From IMG/VR virus record IMGVR_UViG_3300025880_000149, positions 1 to 20,349 of that record: a DNA stretch of 20,349 bases; one strand, written 5' to 3'. A program made the translations under genes and the position numbers. Of the stretch, positions 1-6,811 are shown piece by piece (the first letter of the stretch is position 1; each line of letters starts with the position of its first letter). The stretch is from a virus. The notes below the pieces were generated by a model. The model saw nothing but the letters and a program-made list of their open reading frames with translations. It was not told the origin of the DNA and made no database searches.

Positions 1-62
1 AGGAAAAGCATGAACAGTGTAAACACCGCCAGAATTAAAGTGATTGCTAAAACCTGTCCCAT
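1..62 (-). CDS. Small hydrophobic protein, 3' end outside window
   Basis: An ATG at 60-62 on the minus strand opens a frame that stays open to the window edge (20 codons seen). It reads MGQVLAITLILAVFTLFMLF, almost entirely hydrophobic, as expected of a membrane-spanning segment. An AAAGGA ribosome binding site lies about 8 bases upstream of the ATG. It follows PhoH after a stem-loop. No function can be given. It resembles in style the other tiny membrane ORFs of this window. Confidence 0.5.
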   Translation of the reverse strand, partial: MGQVLAITLILAVFTLFMLF

Positions 63-96
63 AGGGGAGTCCTTTTGTTGTTACCCACCTTACTTA

Positions 97-126
97 AGCC
101 CCCCTAACCGTGAAGTCAAGGGGGCT
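97..126 (-). terminator. Stem-loop after phoH, possible terminator
   Basis: AGCCCCC at 97-103 can pair with GGGGGCT at 120-126 (7 bp stem, 16-base loop). It sits 8 bases after the PhoH stop and before the next small gene. On the minus strand it is followed by TTAAGTAAGG rather than a run of T, so it is not a perfect Rho-independent terminator. It may be a weak terminator or an RNA-processing or stabilising hairpin. Confidence 0.4.
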
Positions 127-133
127 CTCTAAA

Positions 134-814
134 TTAAATTCCTTCCGACATGAAAGCTACAATCCAAGCCTTACAAATGTCAGACCGGACAATGTCATCC
201 ACAGAGAACTCAATAACCGGAGCCGAGACGTTGTACTTCTCACTCAAGCTGATAAGTGTCTCCAAGCCATTGGACCCCCGTAAGTCGGACTGCTGCACGT
301 CACCGTTCAGAACAAGTTTGGAACCTTGCCCAACTCGGGTGACCAGCATCTTAACCTCTGCCACAGAAATGTTCTGTGCTTCGTCAACGATTATGAAAGA
401 GTCCTCAAAGGACCTCCCCCGCATCAAGGCCAGAGGTGCAATCTCAATCTTACCGTTCTTGAGTCCGGTATCCACTGCACCCTTGCCCAACCATTTCTCC
501 AATACGTCCAGAGTAGGCAGAGCCCAAGGTACGGTTTTCTCCAACACGGTTCCGGGAAGGTGTCCAAGGTCCTTTCCTACTGCGACATGAGGACGGGTGA
601 TGACAATCTTACTAATGTCCCCGGACTTGAGTGCAAGGGCTGCAAAGGACGCAGCAATGTAAGTCTTACCAGTCCCCGCAGGTCCAAGCACGATTGTTTG
701 GTCGTAAACACTTAGGGAATTTAGGTAGGCCCTTTGTGTCTCCGTCTTAGCCTCCAGCTGTGGGAAGGTTTGGTTGAAACTTGACTTAGACTTCTTTCCA
801 CGTATCTTCCGCAA
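134..814 (-). CDS. phoH: PhoH-like P-loop ATPase
   Basis: A 226-residue PhoH family protein: a P-loop ATPase common in marine phages, of uncertain role, sometimes linked to phosphate stress or RNA metabolism. The Walker A motif GPAGTGKT is at residues 44-51, Walker B IIVDEAQN at 141-148, and the family motif NGDVQQ at 170-175. The start appears to be TTG at 812-814, preceded by AAGAGG about 8 bases upstream. There is no in-frame ATG before residue 131, which would remove the Walker A motif. The start overlaps the upstream gene by 29 bases. It is the last gene of the nucleotide metabolism block and is followed by a stem-loop. The family call is secure; the physiological role is not. Confidence 0.93.
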   Translation of the reverse strand: MRKIRGKKSKSSFNQTFPQLEAKTETQRAYLNSLSVYDQTIVLGPAGTGKTYIAASFAALALKSGDISKIVITRPHVAVGKDLGHLPGTVLEKTVPWALPTLDVLEKWLGKGAVDTGLKNGKIEIAPLALMRGRSFEDSFIIVDEAQNISVAEVKMLVTRVGQGSKLVLNGDVQQSDLRGSNGLETLISLSEKYNVSAPVIEFSVDDIVRSDICKAWIVAFMSEGI

Positions 815-1238
815 AACGAACCTCTTGAATGTCAGTAACTGGGATATGGAAGAACAACTCTCCCCGGTGAATGTTAGGGCCGAACGCAGGACGTAAGCCC
901 CTCGGGTCCAACTGGTCCCCCCGGATGACCCACACTCGGGAACAGTCGTTGGAGAACACGTAGAAAGTTACTTCATCGTGCTTTGTGAGCAGTCGGGCTT
1001 TCCGGCCCGGTATCCGTACCTCTGCCCACTTCTCCGGCCAGTCCCCTTGCCAAGCTGTCTTAATCTCAGCTTCGGAGTAGTGGTCCTTGCCCTCTTTTGT
1101 AGAGGTGATGTCTGCGTTGTAGTTTTCCTTGACGTTAAGGATTTCATGCCCCCACTGTTCCAGAAGAGAGACAAGAGCCTCCCGTCCGGGCTTGTCGTAG
1201 GTCTTGTAAAGAGCTGGGTCAAAAGGTCTTTTAATCAT
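786..1238 (-). CDS. Unknown protein, possible PD-(D/E)XK nuclease fold
   Basis: 150 residues from ATG 1238, chosen because GGAGGG lies 5 bases upstream; a longer frame reaches 1277 but lacks a site. The protein has D43 followed by E58-I-K60 (SEAEIKTAW), spacing that would fit the D...ExK core of a PD-(D/E)XK nuclease. The surrounding pattern, hydrophobic then charged with many Trp (QGDWPEKWAEV), would fit a small alpha/beta protein. I do not recognise a named family, so nuclease is a hypothesis. It overlaps the glutaredoxin stop by 8 bases and PhoH overlaps its end, so the three are translated as a tight block. Confidence 0.75.
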   Translation of the reverse strand: MIKRPFDPALYKTYDKPGREALVSLLEQWGHEILNVKENYNADITSTKEGKDHYSEAEIKTAWQGDWPEKWAEVRIPGRKARLLTKHDEVTFYVFSNDCSRVWVIRGDQLDPRGLRPAFGPNIHRGELFFHIPVTDIQEVRFAEDTWKEV

Positions 1239-1458
1239 GGTATCCCTCCAAGGCTTCAAAGCCCCCGACATATTCACCAGTTGGTCCCCAAATCTGTGGG
1301 ACAGTGTTCAGGCTGGACTTGCGCATTAACCCCAAGAGAAACTTGTTTTTGTAGTCGGTTAAGTCGAACTCTTGGTAAGACAGGCCCCGGTCCTTAAGAA
1401 GCTGTTTTGCCTTCTGACAGGAGGGGCAGTTGGGTTGGGTAATAATTGTGTAGGGCAT
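1231..1458 (-). CDS. grx: Glutaredoxin (NrdH-like)
   Basis: A 75-residue thioredoxin-fold redox protein. The N-terminal strand is followed by the CPSC active site (residues 11-14), then the TVPQIW cis-proline loop (from about residue 52) and the GGFEAL end motif. Length fits short phage glutaredoxins. The likely role is to reduce the cysteine pair of the phage ribonucleotide reductase encoded 0.9 kb upstream. The start ATG overlaps the ThyX stop (TAATG at 1456-1460), implying translational coupling. Glutaredoxin versus NrdH-redoxin cannot be settled from sequence alone. Confidence 0.9.
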   Translation of the reverse strand: MPYTIITQPNCPSCQKAKQLLKDRGLSYQEFDLTDYKNKFLLGLMRKSSLNTVPQIWGPTGEYVGGFEALEGYHD

Positions 1459-2099
1459 TACTTTTGGCCTTTCATAAGAGCCCGGAAGGACTCCGGGTAA
1501 AGTTCGTCCAGTGTCTCGGCAACCTGCAAAGCAACTTCCCGTGTCTCAGCTTGTGCATCTGCCCCCATGCGTAGGTTGCACATTTTGGCGAAAGCATCCA
1601 AAGAGCCTGACCACCACCATGAAGTCATCATGGATTGAGGGAGGACCATTCGTGCCTGTTCCGGTGCTACCCCCTGAGAAATCATGAAGTCGTAAACCTT
1701 CTCCATTCGGGACATAGCTTCGTCGTACTGCCCATTTAGAAAGTGCTGATGAGGAAGGACCCCGGAGGAACCTTGTTTTTTGTCCCGTGCTTTCCCTCTC
1801 CAAAAATCAGGAGAGTAGAACTCTGGGGAACTGTCCACGTATCTCCGGCTTACTTCGTTCATCCGGAGGTACTGGTGTTTTACCAATTGCCGGGCCACAA
1901 AGACAGGAGCATCCACCTTGAAGGTCACAAAAGCATGACCGAAAGGGGAGAGGTGTTGGTGGTCTGCTAGGTAGTGGATAAGTTTACTATCCCGGTCAGT
2001 CAGTTCCGGGCTTGTCTTATCGAAAGACACCCGGGCAGCATTCACGGTTGTTAGGTCATCCCCACAGTGGTGGATGTAGGTGGCTTTAATCTCAGACAT
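1458..2099 (-). CDS. thyX: Flavin-dependent thymidylate synthase ThyX
   Basis: 213 residues from ATG 2099; the frame extends to 2135 but those extra residues look unrelated. ThyX makes dTMP from dUMP with FAD, NADPH and methylene-tetrahydrofolate. The signature RHR-X7-S is present in altered form as KHQ-X7-S (KHQYLRMNEVSRRY). The C-terminal dUMP/FAD-contacting block RMGADAQAETRE follows ARMVLPQS and a tryptophan triplet (WWW). Length is normal for the family. Upstream site is weak (GTGGA), and a tiny membrane ORF overlaps the start, so coupling is likely. It acts with the RNR and MazG-like genes in dNTP supply. Confidence 0.93.
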   Translation of the reverse strand: MSEIKATYIHHCGDDLTTVNAARVSFDKTSPELTDRDSKLIHYLADHQHLSPFGHAFVTFKVDAPVFVARQLVKHQYLRMNEVSRRYVDSSPEFYSPDFWRGKARDKKQGSSGVLPHQHFLNGQYDEAMSRMEKVYDFMISQGVAPEQARMVLPQSMMTSWWWSGSLDAFAKMCNLRMGADAQAETREVALQVAETLDELYPESFRALMKGQK

Positions 2100-2208
2100 T
2101 GTTTTTCCACTTCGATGACAAGAGCATCCCGGCAAAACCGAGGAACATCACCGAGGCATAAGCCCCGGCAACGTAAGGGAGGAGTAGGTGCAGAGTTTCA
2201 ATAATCAT
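2092..2208 (-). CDS. Tiny membrane protein, 38 residues
   Basis: ATG at 2206-2208 to TGA at 2092-2094. The protein begins MIIETLHLLLPYVAG and has one long hydrophobic stretch (about residues 6-31) ending SSKWKNNV, so a single membrane helix with a basic tail is likely. It overlaps the ThyX start by 8 bases and begins 2 bases after the stop of the preceding tiny ORF. No strong ribosome site is visible; coupling to the upstream stop is plausible. Function unknown. Confidence 0.45.
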   Translation of the reverse strand: MIIETLHLLLPYVAGAYASVMFLGFAGMLLSSKWKNNV

Positions 2209-2210
2209 GA

Positions 2211-2336
2211 CTATCCATTCACAAAGTTGGGGCCACCGGAGAAAAAGGTGAAGACCACTGGTGCAGACATAGCTACGAGGGCAGCTGCAATCAAGACCTT
2301 CTTAATAAACTCGTACATCTTGAAGTCGGGTTCCAT
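2211..2336 (-). CDS. Tiny membrane protein, 41 residues
   Basis: ATG at 2334-2336, with TTAAGGA about 9 bases upstream, to TAG at 2211-2213. A basic N-terminus (FIKKV) is followed by a hydrophobic segment, LIAAALVAMSAPVVF, at about residues 15-29. The ribosome site and its placement in the gap between RNR and ThyX support a real gene. The AALVAM-SP stretch resembles that of the 56-residue protein at 5103-5273, hinting at a shared origin. Function unknown. Confidence 0.5.
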   Translation of the reverse strand: MEPDFKMYEFIKKVLIAAALVAMSAPVVFTFFSGGPNFVNG

Positions 2337-2345
2337 CAGTTTTCC

Positions 2346-4256
2346 TTAAGTTAAGTCCACTATCTCACATCCGTCCGAAGAACAGGCCAAGGTCTGCATT
2401 CCGGAGGTGTTGTCCTCCAACTCATACTCCGAGAGCTTGCCCCAGTCAATCAGCTTTGGCATTTTAGACAGTGCCTCTTCGTAATCCTCTTCGGAACACT
2501 CCTGATACGGAGCTTGCTGGTAGGTATGGTCCGAGTGAGGTAGGAAGGAAACCCCGGACATTTCGTCGAAGTGACGGTAGACAAAAGCACCAACGTCCAA
2601 CCACTCATCCTCTCGGACAGAAACAGTGATGGAGGGCTTATGTTCACACCAGTGCCTCTGATACTCCAACCAAGTCTCCAACTGTTCTATGGCCGTCATG
2701 TCACCACGTACAACAGCCCAATGTCCCCCCGGTGACTTAACCGGAAACGAGAACACAGTAGTGGTGTTCGGGTTCATAACGTCGGGTTCACAAGGGACCC
2801 CGGAGTCAATCAAGAACTCTGTCAGGGGGTCTTTGTTGTCACCCCGGACAGTACGGATGTAAAACTCACTGTGTCGGGCATGAATCCCGGAGGCAGAGTC
2901 TACCAACTGGGAAACTGTCCCGGAAGGTTTTACACAAGTGATTGCAGCAGACTGCTGAACCCCAAGCTTCTCAGCCCACTCCTTGTTTGTAGCTACCGCC
3001 ACAGACTTAAGGTGCTCCAAGGTTTTCTCCAACCCTGCGTTCGCAGTGGTCATTAAGGGGTTGTCCATAATCCCGGTGAGGCTGACCCCCAACAAACGTT
3101 CCTCCTCAGTGTTCTTTTGCCAGACCTTGCGAAGGTAGGGGAACTTAGTGAAGGTGCTTTGCACGGTCCCTAGAATTGTGGCCAGACGTACCTTTTCCTC
3201 AAGTGTTTCTACTGTGTCGTCAGAACGTACGACGACCTCAGTAAGGTTGCAGAATTGGTACGGACGCAAGATGATTTCCGAACAAGGGTTGGTCCCCCAC
3301 TCGTAGCCACCTTCCCGACGTCCGTTCTTTAGTGCCTGTGCCTCCGCAGCCTTGCGGTTGAAGATACCACGTTCACCGGACTTGGACTCGATAAGGGAAG
3401 CCCACTCTTTCATGAACAACTCAACGTCTGGCTTCTCGGTGTAAGAAACCGAGTTGTTAGCCAAAGCCCTCTGTGCTTCGTTCTCCCACCACTGGCCGGA
3501 CTTTGCATTCCGCATCCGGTCATCTGACAGGTTGGACAGGCTAATCATTGCGGAACGTCGGACACCTCCCACAACTACAACCTGACCGATTTTACACATC
3601 AAGTCATGGCACTCTAGGGAAGTCAGCTTGCGTCCCTTGGCTTTCTTGAAAACTGCAACAGCAAAGTTGAACAGGTCAACCAGTGGAGCAGGACCGGATG
3701 CACGTCCTCCGAAGGTCTTGAGCCTAGCACCGGAGGGACGAACTTTAGAGACGTCCCACTGGGGAATCTCTCCTGCCCACAGGAGGGACAGAACTTGACG
3801 GAAGGACTTTGCCCAACCCTCTTTGCTATCCTTCACAACTACTGTGGTCTCACTCTCGAACAGTGCCTCTGGGACTTCCGGGAGCTTTGTCACGAATTGA
3901 CGTTCTACGGAGAAGCCTACCCCAGTCCCACAGAGGAGAATGAACATAGCTTCGTCAAAGCTCTTTGGGTCATCCACCGGGAGATAAGAACAGTTGTAGC
4001 CCGAGGTATTGTCACGGTGGAGAGCTGGACCGGCGGTCATGACTGCACGCATTGACGGCATGATTCCCAGACCAAGGATTTCGTTCTCCACGTTGGCTCT
4101 CTCTTGAGCCGGGAGCTTGTCCCCAACAACCTCGGACATGTAACGTGAGACAGTCTCTGCCCAAGTCTCTCGGCGTCCTTCTGATTCTAGCCAACGGGCA
4201 TACCGTGACTTAGCAATAAACTCCTGATACGGAGTGGGCAAATGATTATCCGACAT
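2346..4256 (-). CDS. nrdJ: Class II (adenosylcobalamin-dependent) ribonucleotide reductase
   Basis: A 636-residue monomeric-type class II ribonucleotide reductase. It reduces ribonucleotides to deoxyribonucleotides using a B12-derived radical. Visible residues: C89 in YNCSY, NPCSE at 323-327, C336 in FCNLTE, and the C-terminal redox pair C625/C630 in ACSSDGC. The spacings 325-336 and 625-630 match those known for the Lactobacillus leichmannii enzyme (408-419 and 731-736). KPSGTVS lies at 443-449. It is about 100 residues shorter than that enzyme, as usual in phages. Glutaredoxin nearby is the likely reductant. The host must supply cobalamin. The start ATG at 4256 has AAGGA about 11 bases upstream inside a tiny ORF. 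Confidence 0.95.
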   Translation of the reverse strand: MSDNHLPTPYQEFIAKSRYARWLESEGRRETWAETVSRYMSEVVGDKLPAQERANVENEILGLGIMPSMRAVMTAGPALHRDNTSGYNCSYLPVDDPKSFDEAMFILLCGTGVGFSVERQFVTKLPEVPEALFESETTVVVKDSKEGWAKSFRQVLSLLWAGEIPQWDVSKVRPSGARLKTFGGRASGPAPLVDLFNFAVAVFKKAKGRKLTSLECHDLMCKIGQVVVVGGVRRSAMISLSNLSDDRMRNAKSGQWWENEAQRALANNSVSYTEKPDVELFMKEWASLIESKSGERGIFNRKAAEAQALKNGRREGGYEWGTNPCSEIILRPYQFCNLTEVVVRSDDTVETLEEKVRLATILGTVQSTFTKFPYLRKVWQKNTEEERLLGVSLTGIMDNPLMTTANAGLEKTLEHLKSVAVATNKEWAEKLGVQQSAAITCVKPSGTVSQLVDSASGIHARHSEFYIRTVRGDNKDPLTEFLIDSGVPCEPDVMNPNTTTVFSFPVKSPGGHWAVVRGDMTAIEQLETWLEYQRHWCEHKPSITVSVREDEWLDVGAFVYRHFDEMSGVSFLPHSDHTYQQAPYQECSEEDYEEALSKMPKLIDWGKLSEYELEDNTSGMQTLACSSDGCEIVDLT

Positions 4257-4374
4257 TTGTAATTAGTTCCTTTATCAAGTTTTCTTCTGTTCGAACGGTC
4301 ATAAGTGCTGTGGTCATAACCACCGCCAACCAACCAATAAGCAGGGCAAAAGTTATCGCCTGTTGATTTCGCAT
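4246..4374 (-). CDS. Tiny membrane protein, 42 residues
   Basis: ATG 4372-4374 to TAA 4246-4248. The sequence has a hydrophobic stretch ITFALLIGWLAVVMTTALM at about residues 7-25, then a charged tail (RTEENLIKELI). The final codons carry the AAGGA that probably serves as ribosome site for the RNR, whose start it overlaps by 11 bases. It overlaps the preceding tiny ORF by 22 bases in another frame. No good ribosome site of its own. Function unknown. Confidence 0.4.
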   Translation of the reverse strand: MRNQQAITFALLIGWLAVVMTTALMTVRTEENLIKELITNVG

Positions 4375-4472
4375 AGTAACCACATCACAAAGTTAAAGAC
4401 TACTGCGGCAACCCCTAGCAGGGCTGCTGTTAAGATGGGGGCAGCAAAGATAAATAGCAAGAGGGTCAGCAC
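4353..4472 (-). CDS. Tiny membrane protein, 39 residues, GTG start
   Basis: GTG at 4470-4472 overlaps the TAG stop of the MazG-like gene (TAGTG) and runs to TAA at 4353-4355. About residues 2-33 are almost entirely hydrophobic (LTLLLFIFAAPILTAALLG onward), enough for one long or two short helices, ending in basic EINRR. There is no clear ribosome site, so expression would depend on coupling to the upstream stop. Function unknown. Confidence 0.4.
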   Translation of the reverse strand: MLTLLLFIFAAPILTAALLGVAAVVFNFVMWLLCEINRR

Positions 4473-4912
4473 TAGAAAAGGTCGTCTAAGTTTGGTTTCT
4501 CGTAGTTAGGTCCCTTGAGGACCTTTCCGTCTTCCCGGTAAATCGGCTTACCGTTGTCATCTAGTTTGGACATGTTGGACCGATGGACCCTCTCAAACAC
4601 TTCGTCAAGTGGTAGCCCAAACGTGACGGCCATCCCGTAGGTCACATAAAGCAGGTCAGCCAACTCTTTGGTAAAGGCTGCTTTGTCAATAGCCTCTTGG
4701 GTTCGGTTAGTGAAGACACCGGGGAGTTCGTCAGCTATCTCCAACGCCTCCTCCTCAATCAGGTCCATTCTCATTATGAGTAGGCCCCCAGTCTCAAGGG
4801 AGGTGATGTCTTCGCCCACGGGTTGACCCATCGCCACTGTGAATGCTTTGACCGCATCGTAGTGGGCGGAGGTAGTACGGAGGGTTCCGTTTGGATTGTA
4901 CTCTGGTTTCAT
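4472..4912 (-). CDS. MazG-like nucleotide pyrophosphohydrolase
   Basis: 146 residues with the all-alpha MazG / phosphoribosyl-ATP pyrophosphohydrolase pattern: a first helix with acidic cluster LIEEEALEIADEL (about residues 51-63), and a second with FTKELADLLYVTYGMA (about 80-95), giving the ExxE...ExxD metal site. Members hydrolyse (d)NTPs or related nucleotides to monophosphates; the substrate cannot be read from sequence. The start overlaps the upstream 64-residue gene by 4 bases (ATGA), with AAGGTGA about 7 bases upstream. Fits the dNTP supply block. Confidence 0.85.
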   Translation of the reverse strand: MKPEYNPNGTLRTTSAHYDAVKAFTVAMGQPVGEDITSLETGGLLIMRMDLIEEEALEIADELPGVFTNRTQEAIDKAAFTKELADLLYVTYGMAVTFGLPLDEVFERVHRSNMSKLDDNGKPIYREDGKVLKGPNYEKPNLDDLF

Positions 4913-5103
4913 TCTTCGTCACCTTCCGGATATCCTCTATGCCTTTCAATAACATCATTAACCCATTGCGGAGTAATACCGCTTTCAGCAATCTCCTGCC
5001 CCATGTTACCAAGATACCAATGCGCCAATCTCAAAAACTCTCCTGCATCATCAGAGGCACATTGCTCTACGCCATCAATGATAAGTCTATGTGGTAGTTT
5101 CAT
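4909..5103 (-). CDS. Small soluble protein of unknown function, 64 residues
   Basis: ATG 5101-5103 to TGA at 4909-4911. A predicted mixed helical protein (GVEQCASDDAGEFLRLAHWY) ending PEGDEE. Its start overlaps the stop of the membrane ORF upstream (TAATG) and its stop overlaps the MazG-like start. AAGGTGA lies 7 bases before its ATG. No family recognised. Confidence 0.7.
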   Translation of the reverse strand: MKLPHRLIIDGVEQCASDDAGEFLRLAHWYLGNMGQEIAESGITPQWVNDVIERHRGYPEGDEE

Positions 5104-5273
5104 TATTCATCACCTTCCGGGTCCAGTCCTTGAAAAGCCATGACCATCCCGAAGACTACTCCGAGCAAGGTTTGAGAAATCCCCAGCACCAGTCCCAAGA
5201 GTACTCCGGCTCCAACAATGATAAAGGGGGAAACCATAGCCACCAGTGCAGCAACTTTTAATGTCTCAATCAT
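5103..5273 (-). CDS. Small membrane protein, 56 residues
   Basis: ATG 5271-5273, overlapping the DUF3310 stop (TGATG), to TAA 5103-5105, overlapping the next start (TAATG). Mostly hydrophobic: MIETLKVAALVAMVSPFIIV, then a Gly/Leu-rich region and VVFGMVMAF, consistent with two membrane helices and an acidic tail DPEGDE. Perfect stop/start fits on both sides argue that it is a real gene. Related in style, and partly in sequence (AALVAM), to the 41-residue ORF at 2211-2336. Function unknown; a holin-like role is possible but unsupported. Confidence 0.6.
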   Translation of the reverse strand: MIETLKVAALVAMVSPFIIVGAGVLLGLVLGISQTLLGVVFGMVMAFQGLDPEGDE

Positions 5274-5524
5274 CACAGTACGTCCTTACCAGTCAGTCGG
5301 TTGATTTCCATTTCCGCATAACGTCGTACCTTCTCAAGGTCAGTGATGCGGGATTCGATTTCGTCTTGGTCAGGGTATAGCTTTCCCCCTGCCCGACACG
5401 CATACTTCACAATGTTACCAATCTCAAACGAGAGACGGTTGGTCATGATGAAGGTGACGGGCTCAATTACGTACTTAGTGTAATGGGAGGGCCGGTTCAC
5501 GATGTCTTCTTTTTCGGTGGGCAT
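5273..5524 (-). CDS. DUF3310 family protein
   Basis: 83 residues with the DUF3310 signature: VNRPSHYT near the start, then IEPVTFIMTNRLSFEIGNIVKYACRAG. This phage family includes T7 gp1.7, which is reported as a nucleotide kinase, so a role in nucleotide metabolism would fit the neighbours. That activity cannot be assumed here. The second half is a charged helix (DEIESRITDLEKVRRYAEMEIN). Start ATG 5524 has AGGAG about 6 bases upstream. Confidence 0.85.
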   Translation of the reverse strand: MPTEKEDIVNRPSHYTKYVIEPVTFIMTNRLSFEIGNIVKYACRAGGKLYPDQDEIESRITDLEKVRRYAEMEINRLTGKDVL

Positions 5525-5532
5525 GTCGTCTC

Positions 5533-5769
5533 CTAGTGAATTGTCAGGTTGTCGAATGGGTAGGTGTCCACCAGCTGTGTGACTTCGGAGTCAGCCGGGA
5601 GAGTTAGGTACTCGTAAAACACTCCCATTTCTAAGTCAAGCCGTGCTTGAGGGGAGTTGATGTACTCCTGACACTCTTGGTTACTACCGTCCCAAACGGT
5701 CATGTAGAGCCCCCCTTCAGGCAACTCGGCCCATCCGTAAACTATGAACTGTTCTTCTGACTGTGACAT
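5533..5769 (-). CDS. Small acidic protein of unknown function
   Basis: 78 residues from ATG 5769, chosen because GGAG lies about 10 bases upstream; the frame extends to 5814 without a good start. Composition is acidic, with a beta-rich look (EQFIVYGWAELPEGGLYMTVW). It overlaps the nuclease gene upstream by 28 bases. No family recognised. Confidence 0.7.
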   Translation of the reverse strand: MSQSEEQFIVYGWAELPEGGLYMTVWDGSNQECQEYINSPQARLDLEMGVFYEYLTLPADSEVTQLVDTYPFDNLTIH

Positions 5770-6101
5770 TCTACAAGCTCCAAGTAGTGTTCGATGTTGA
5801 CGACCACAAGCCAAGGCTTCCGGTCACCCCGGAGGAAGACCACCGGTTCATAATTGCCGTCTTGTTTTGCCTGATCTTGAAAGTCATACAGGGTCTTAAA
5901 AGTCTTACGTCGTTTCACTTCGATAGACACCGGCAAAAGTTTACGGGCTGTGGGGGAGAGTTGAATGTCCTCCCCGTTCTGTCCCATAGCCGTAGAACGG
6001 ACGTCGTCTGGCTCAAGTTGGGGGAAGGTCTTTAGAATTGCGTCACGGACCTCCTGTTGCCCATTTCGACCCTTGGCCTTGGCCGTTGCTGTCTTACTCA
6101 T
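5742..6101 (-). CDS. PD-(D/E)XK nuclease, Holliday junction resolvase-like
   Basis: 119 residues. The order basic N-terminus, GRNGQQE (E17), GEDI (D45), IEVKRRK (E61, K63) is the E...D...ExK arrangement of small phage PD-(D/E)XK endonucleases related to Hjc-type resolvases. It would cut branched or other DNA intermediates, and it sits directly after the 5'-3' exonuclease as expected for a DNA recombination/degradation pair. Start ATG 6101 overlaps the exonuclease stop (ATGA), with GGGAG about 11 bases upstream. The exact substrate is inference. Confidence 0.78.
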   Translation of the reverse strand: MSKTATAKAKGRNGQQEVRDAILKTFPQLEPDDVRSTAMGQNGEDIQLSPTARKLLPVSIEVKRRKTFKTLYDFQDQAKQDGNYEPVVFLRGDRKPWLVVVNIEHYLELVECHSQKNSS

Positions 6102-6802
6102 TCCGGTGGCTCCCACAGTTCATTATCTTCCTTACGCATCCACAGAAGTCTCCCGTTCTCCACTACCCGGTCCCGGTCACCCTCGTAAGCTTCCAAAACT
6201 CTCCGGTACAGACCTACCTCTGTGGTAGCCCCGTCTAGGATTTGTGCAGCTTTCTTAGGCCCTACCCGGTGAATGCCTTTGATATTATCAGCAGGGTCTC
6301 CGGTCAGGACTTGGGTGTAGAACCACACCAAACCCTCGAAGGGTTCAACGTAGGTGAAGGTTTCTTTTACAAAGTTGTAATGCCAACAAGGGACCATTTT
6401 AAGGTCTTTGTCTACTGAGGCAATACAGGAGGAGGGGCCGTTTTTGTAAGCTGCTTTGCTGCACAAGTCATCAGCTTCCTCCCCCTCGGAGACCTCGGCG
6501 TCCCAACGTGCTACCATGTAGTCCCGTAAGGGAGAAAGGAACTTTGGCTTTTCCTTATTGACTCGATTCCCCTTGTAGGGGTGGCTCTTGGCAATATCGA
6601 AACGAAAGTTACTCTTTCCAGTCAGGTAAACTTCCCAGTCTGTATCTTCCGGGAAATCCAAGGAAGTATGAACGATCCCACTCAGCATGGAGTCCACGTT
6701 GTCCTGTGCCTCTTGGAGGCTAAGGTCCTTTGACTCTGCGGAAGCTGCTGACCGATAGGCGACAATGTCCCCATCTACAAAAGTCTTTGTGATACCGTTC
6801 AT
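6098..6802 (-). CDS. 5'-3' exonuclease (FEN/T7 gp6-like)
   Basis: 234 residues of the 5' nuclease family, which trims 5' ends and flaps and removes RNA primers. Acidic metal ligands are visible: DGDIVAYR (D10, D12), EGEEADD (about 105-111), SVDKDLKM, and TGDPADNIKG. The helix-hairpin-helix-like VGPKKAAQIL follows. YKGNR marks the helical arch. Length is short, as in phage T7 and other phage exonucleases. Start ATG 6802 has AGGAG about 7 bases upstream. It lies between the SSB-like gene and the PD-(D/E)XK nuclease in the replication block. Confidence 0.92.
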   Translation of the reverse strand: MNGITKTFVDGDIVAYRSAASAESKDLSLQEAQDNVDSMLSGIVHTSLDFPEDTDWEVYLTGKSNFRFDIAKSHPYKGNRVNKEKPKFLSPLRDYMVARWDAEVSEGEEADDLCSKAAYKNGPSSCIASVDKDLKMVPCWHYNFVKETFTYVEPFEGLVWFYTQVLTGDPADNIKGIHRVGPKKAAQILDGATTEVGLYRRVLEAYEGDRDRVVENGRLLWMRKEDNELWEPPE

Positions 6803-6811
6803 AACTTGCTC

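Noticed and set aside
150-590. 146-codon plus-strand frame antisense to phoH
   Set aside because: PhoH has all family motifs on the minus strand; the antisense translation is Ser/Thr/Pro-rich and matches nothing recognisable.
978-1397. 139-codon plus-strand open frame opposite the unknown protein and glutaredoxin
   Set aside because: It lies antisense to two well-supported genes; its translation is Leu/Cys/Pro-rich with no domain, and its openness follows from codon use on the other strand.
4012-4194. Minus-strand frame inside the RNR gene
   Set aside because: It is an alternative frame of a fully supported enzyme, Arg-rich and without a ribosome site.
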